Source: DAOTYX01 sp034434635 (GTDB lineage: Bacteria > Chloroflexota > Anaerolineae > B4-G1 > DUEL01). From it: a stretch of DNA of 57,996 nucleotides. Shown here in pieces: positions 55,170 to 57,996 of this stretch. The stretch covers positions 1-57,996 of the forward strand of contig DAOTYX010000118.1 of assembly GCA_034434635.1 (NCBI GenBank). Reading direction: 5' to 3'. The first letter of the stretch is position 1. Each line of letters opens with the position of its first letter. The notes beneath the pieces were generated by a model. That model was not told the DNA's origin, did no database searches, and worked only from the letters and a program-made list of their open reading frames with translations. Made by a program: the position numbers and the translations under genes.

Positions 55170-56312
55170 TTACCGCCGGCGCCGATGCTTCTCGATGACC
55201 TGCTGGTAGTGTTCTACCATCAGGGCGGTGGTGTTCCGCACGTCGTACCGCTCGCTGCTGGCGCGCGCCCCGGCGGCCAGACGCGCCCGCAGATGTGGGT
55301 CGCTCGCGACGGTCCCCCAGACGCGGGCGAAGGGCTCTGCCTCGACCGGGGCCAGCAGGCCGTTGACCTGCGGCTGGACCGCGCTCCATATCCATGGCAG
55401 GTCAGGCCCGACGATGGGCAGGCCACCGGCCAGCGCTTCCAGGACCGTGAGGGGCATGACCTCGATCCGCGAGGCGGTGACGAAGAGGTCGGCCAGGGCG
55501 ATGTAGTCGGGAAGGTCCGCTGCCTCCACCTGACCGGCGAAGTGCACCCGACCGTTCAGCCCCAGTCGGGCTGCCAGCGTCTCCAGCGGCTGGCGTTCGG
55601 GTCCCTCGCCCACCAGCAGCAGGTTGCTGCGCCCCGCCTCCGGCCGGGCCAGGGCCTCCAGCAGGAAGGGGAGGTTCTTCTCCGGCTCCAACCGGCCGAT
55701 GAAGACGGACAGAGGGGCGTCTTCCGACAGCCCCAGGTCCTGGCGAGTCAGGCGACGCCGGGGGTGGCGATAGGCGGCGGTCTCGATGCCCGTGGGGACG
55801 ACCGCTATCGGGCGCGCTGCCCCCAGGTCGTACATGACCTGGGCCGCCTGCGGCGTGGGCGCGGTCAACAGATCGCACCGCCGCGTAAACCAGCCCATAT
55901 AGAGGCGCAGGACAGCGCGGAGGAAAGAGGGCGGCAGGAAGGACAGGCGGGTAGCTGCCAGCAGGTCGTAACGGGTGTGGGCGGTGCAAACGACGGGCAG
56001 GTCGTAGCGGCGACCGTACCGCAGGGCCAGCCAGCCGCTGAGCGCCGGCTGGTGGGCGTGGAGCAGGTCGAGCGTGCGCAACACCGCCTGCGCCGCCCGC
56101 GTGTAGCGCAGGCCGATGGTGTAGCCGGGCTTCAGGAACGGCATGCCGGGGCTGCGGATCACCTCCGGCTCGTCTTCGGGGTCAGGCCGGCCGCAGGTGA
56201 AAACGAAGACCTGGTGGCCCAACTCCTCCAACGCTCGTTTGTGCTGGATGATGAGGCGGATGACGCCGTTGACACCCGGCCTGTAACCGTCGGTCAGCAG
56301 CCCGATACGCAC
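55170..56312 (-). CDS. GT4-family glycosyltransferase, diacylglycerol glucosyltransferase-like
   Basis: A 380-residue GT-B enzyme. It starts MRIGLLTDGYRPGVNGVIRL, the form seen in lipid glucosyl/mannosyl transferases of the MgdA/UgtP-like GT4 group. The C-terminal half has VFIGRLEPEKNLPFLLEAL and the EX7E motif in RIEVMPLTVLEALAGGLPIV. A hydrophobic segment (SFLPPSFLRAVLRLYMGWF) at ~125-143 may dip into the membrane. It probably makes a glycolipid at the cytoplasmic face of the membrane. It lies between a DUF2148 gene (26-bp gap) and yraN (13-bp gap) in one operon. Confidence 0.9.
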   Translation of the reverse strand: MRIGLLTDGYRPGVNGVIRLIIQHKRALEELGHQVFVFTCGRPDPEDEPEVIRSPGMPFLKPGYTIGLRYTRAAQAVLRTLDLLHAHQPALSGWLALRYGRRYDLPVVCTAHTRYDLLAATRLSFLPPSFLRAVLRLYMGWFTRRCDLLTAPTPQAAQVMYDLGAARPIAVVPTGIETAAYRHPRRRLTRQDLGLSEDAPLSVFIGRLEPEKNLPFLLEALARPEAGRSNLLLVGEGPERQPLETLAARLGLNGRVHFAGQVEAADLPDYIALADLFVTASRIEVMPLTVLEALAGGLPIVGPDLPWIWSAVQPQVNGLLAPVEAEPFARVWGTVASDPHLRARLAAGARASSERYDVRNTTALMVEHYQQVIEKHRRRR

Positions 56313-56338
56313 GCCCCACCTCCCGGATCGGCGGCTGT

Positions 56339-56848
56339 CTACGCGCGGTCGAAGTAGATGGACTTGCCGGTGGCGGAGAGGGGGATGCCCATGACGAAAT
56401 CGGCGTCAATCAGCCCCAGTTCGCGCGCCACCACCCCAGCGCGATACATGATGCGGTTGTCCACATTGAGCAGCCCGGCGGTCTTGACCGCCGAGCCGAT
56501 GGCGATGCCCATGTCGAGCAGGCGGAGGGCGCAGTTGGGGCCGCGGAACTCGCCGTCAACCGTGTTGGGCTCGATGCAGGTGGGGCTGCCACAGGCCGCG
56601 CAGTTCAGGCCCAGCGCCTTCGCGTCCTTGATGCCGATGAGTACCACCGCCGCCGAGTTCAGCACGTTCTTCCCGTCGCGGTCGAAGTTGGGCTTGCCGG
56701 TGCGCTGGCCGAAGGCGATCATCCCCTCGCCCAGCCGCCGCAGCGCCTCCCCTTCGACGATCTCCACCACCACGAAATCCTGTCCCGCCGACTTGGGCGC
56801 GGTGCGGGCGGAGATGGCCATCAGTTCGGCTACCATGCGCAGGCTCAT
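56339..56848 (-). CDS. DUF2148 ferredoxin-like cysteine protein
   Basis: A 169-residue protein with a C-x2-C-x4-C cluster (LNCAACGSPTCIEP, ~82-95) and a fourth cysteine in GPNCALRLLDMG (~106). This is the DUF2148 pattern, expected to bind an iron-sulfur cluster. It starts MSLRMVAELMAISARTAPKSAGQD, also family-typical. DUF2148 proteins occur mainly in anaerobes and have no known role. Its ATG overlaps the stop of the OsmC-like gene by 4 bp. Confidence 0.92.
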   Translation of the reverse strand: MSLRMVAELMAISARTAPKSAGQDFVVVEIVEGEALRRLGEGMIAFGQRTGKPNFDRDGKNVLNSAAVVLIGIKDAKALGLNCAACGSPTCIEPNTVDGEFRGPNCALRLLDMGIAIGSAVKTAGLLNVDNRIMYRAGVVARELGLIDADFVMGIPLSATGKSIYFDRA

Positions 56849-57264
56849 ACTTCCTCCTCTATCACAAACTCGGTGGTGATCTCGGCCCCGGCGCCGATGG
56901 TGGCCCCTACCGAGCAGTACCTGGTCTTGGAGAGGGTGATGGCATCCTTGACCGCCTTCTCGCTCAGGTTCCGACCCCGCAGGCGATAGGTGAGATGGGC
57001 GCGCTGAAGCGCCCAGGGCGGCTCGCTGGCGCTCTCGCCGGTGACGACGACCTCCAGGTGAGTGAGATGCTGACGCTTCTTGCTCAGGATGTTGACCACG
57101 TCGTAGGCGGTGCAGCCGCCCAGGGCGATCAGCATCAGTTGTCCGGGGCTGATGCCAGTGCCGTTTTCATCGTCCTGGCTGGACATGACCACACTGTGTT
57201 TGTGGGCGTCGAAACCCACGAACTGCAGCCGGTTCAGCCATTCTACCCGTACCGTTGTGCTCAT
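56845..57264 (-). CDS. OsmC/Ohr family protein
   Basis: A 139-residue protein from the ATG at 57264 behind TGGAGGGAGC; the longer frame overlaps the DUF72 gene and is rejected. The two family cysteines are present in ALGGCTAYDVVNIL and KTRYCSVGAT, the pair that reduces organic hydroperoxides in OsmC and Ohr. The MSSQDDENGTGISPGQLML segment shows the usual substrate-loop layout of the YhfA/OsmC-like branch. It overlaps its neighbours by 4 bp on both sides. A peroxidase role is likely but not certain for this branch. Confidence 0.93.
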   Translation of the reverse strand: MSTTVRVEWLNRLQFVGFDAHKHSVVMSSQDDENGTGISPGQLMLIALGGCTAYDVVNILSKKRQHLTHLEVVVTGESASEPPWALQRAHLTYRLRGRNLSEKAVKDAITLSKTRYCSVGATIGAGAEITTEFVIEEEV

Positions 57265-57996
57265 GCTCCCTCCAGGAGTGCCCGCAACTGCCGCGCGCTG
57301 CCCACGGCCTGACCCTGCCAGTGGTTGTTCATATAGACCAGCGTGAGCGGCGCCTCGGTGTCTAACTGGCGGATTTTGGGCACCCACTCCAGCAACTCAT
57401 CGTCGCTGTAGGCGTAGTTGTACCGCTCCCAGGCCTGCTCGTGCTGCCACCACTTTGCGGCGTTGCGGCCGTGGAAACGGACGTAGGCCACCGGGCCGGT
57501 GGCGACGTGGATGGGCGGCATCAGCCCGTGCAGGCGAGGCTCATCCACGCAGCAGAAGCCCAGGTTCAGCGCCCGCAGCCGGTCGAACATCTCCGGGGAG
57601 GTCCACTCCTGGCTGCGGAACTCCACCACCACCGGCAGGTCGGCGAAGCCGTCCCGTAACCGCTGCAGGTAGGCCATGTTCTCGACGGTGGCGTGGAAGG
57701 AGTGCGGGAACTGCAGGAGGACGCAGGCGAACTTCTCCGCCTGGCGCAGCGGGAGCAGCGCTTGGATGAAGGCCTCGATGAGCGGCTCGGGGTTCTCACG
57801 TTCGTGAGTGATGCCCTGAAAGGCCTTCAGCGAGAACAGGAAGCCGCCCGGCACTTTGGCCGCCATCTTTGCCAGGGTGCGGGCGTCAGGGATGCGGTAA
57901 AAGGAGAAGTTCAGTTCGCAGGTGGGGAACTCCTGGGCGTAGAAGTGCAGCCAGTCCTCCTTCGGCAGATCGGGCGGATAGACCGATCCCACCCAG
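57261..57996 (-). CDS. DUF72 family protein (5' end cut by window)
   Basis: Open to the right window edge, so the N-terminus is missing; 245 codons are visible, and the first readable residues WVGSVYPPDLPK fall in the conserved DUF72 opening. The family is a TIM-barrel of the YecE type. Further family segments are ELNFSFYRIPDARTLAKMA, LLQFPHSFHATVEN, the VEFRSQEW strand and VAYVRFHGRN...WW. The function is unknown; structures suggest a sugar- or nuclease-related active site. It overlaps the OsmC-like gene by 4 bp and heads the visible part of an operon running to miaA. Confidence 0.93.
   Translation of the reverse strand, partial: WVGSVYPPDLPKEDWLHFYAQEFPTCELNFSFYRIPDARTLAKMAAKVPGGFLFSLKAFQGITHERENPEPLIEAFIQALLPLRQAEKFACVLLQFPHSFHATVENMAYLQRLRDGFADLPVVVEFRSQEWTSPEMFDRLRALNLGFCCVDEPRLHGLMPPIHVATGPVAYVRFHGRNAAKWWQHEQAWERYNYAYSDDELLEWVPKIRQLDTEAPLTLVYMNNHWQGQAVGSARQLRALLEGA

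Overview
The window is GC-rich, densely packed bacterial chromosome. Almost every gene is on the minus strand; the one exception is a block of four plus-strand genes at 34.7-38.1 kb. I infer a member of the Chloroflexota (Anaerolineae-like). The reasons are the set of very large GT39-type membrane glycosyltransferases with long beta-sandwich tails, the secreted FGYP-repeat protein, the small DUF4013/DUF4126/DUF4190-type membrane proteins, paired DUF6062 proteins, and many short tandem and palindromic intergenic repeats. No plasmid, phage or insertion-sequence genes are visible.

Layout. (1) <1-17.7 kb: one long minus-strand operon for surface glycosylation. It starts with a large multidomain sensor (zinc ribbon, cyclase-like domain without its metal aspartates, P-loop ATPase, TPR-like tail), then a GT4 glycosyltransferase and five large membrane glycosyltransferases or relatives. 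(2) 17.9-25.5 kb: a secreted FGYP-repeat protein, xpt-guaA purine salvage, tRNA-Arg, two tRNA-Ser genes directly behind serS, lysS, and greA with a long structured leader. (3) 25.5-30 kb: a catabolic-looking trio (GPH sugar symporter, Gfo/Idh dehydrogenase, ThDP enzyme). (4) 30.1-34.5 kb: uvrC and a run of small membrane proteins. (5) 34.7-38.1 kb, plus strand: a leaderless two-gene unit (65-aa membrane protein and a GT39-like enzyme), an esterase-type alpha/beta hydrolase and a Nudix protein. (6) 38.0-41.9 kb: exopolysaccharide functions (Wzz-like protein, BY-kinase-like ATPase, RmlA-type nucleotidyltransferase) and a YbdK-like ligase.

(7) 41.9-46.9 kb is the most interesting locus: a four-gene operon with its own strong promoter. 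It encodes a zinc-ribbon membrane protein, a 978-residue zinc-ribbon/coiled-coil CHAT protease with an intact His/Cys pair, a 96-residue helical protein, and a protein whose C-terminus looks like a divergent CorA two-helix membrane domain (GMS in place of GMN). The layout is that of protease-plus-membrane-effector conflict systems, and I do not recognise this combination.

(8) 47.0-53.7 kb: an atypical Nramp-related transporter paired with a PRC/MgtE_N/CBS protein behind an attenuator-like leader, two DUF6062 zinc-knuckle proteins with a ribbon-helix-helix-like partner behind a second attenuator-like leader, and a CoA-disulfide-reductase-like flavoprotein. (9) 53.9-57.996 kb: miaA, yraN, a GT4 glycosyltransferase, a DUF2148 protein, an OsmC-like protein and a DUF72 protein cut by the window edge.

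Three themes recur. Near-consensus sigma70 promoters with 16-17 bp spacers are easy to see. Three of them (greA, MgtE_N/Nramp, DUF6062) are followed by an intrinsic-terminator-like hairpin before the first gene. Intergenic spaces carry at least four kinds of repeat: a perfect palindrome family in three copies, a hairpin-rich family of about 150-175 bp in two copies, an inverted pair flanking one gene, and 7-10 bp tandem repeats that also occur inside two glycosyltransferase genes.
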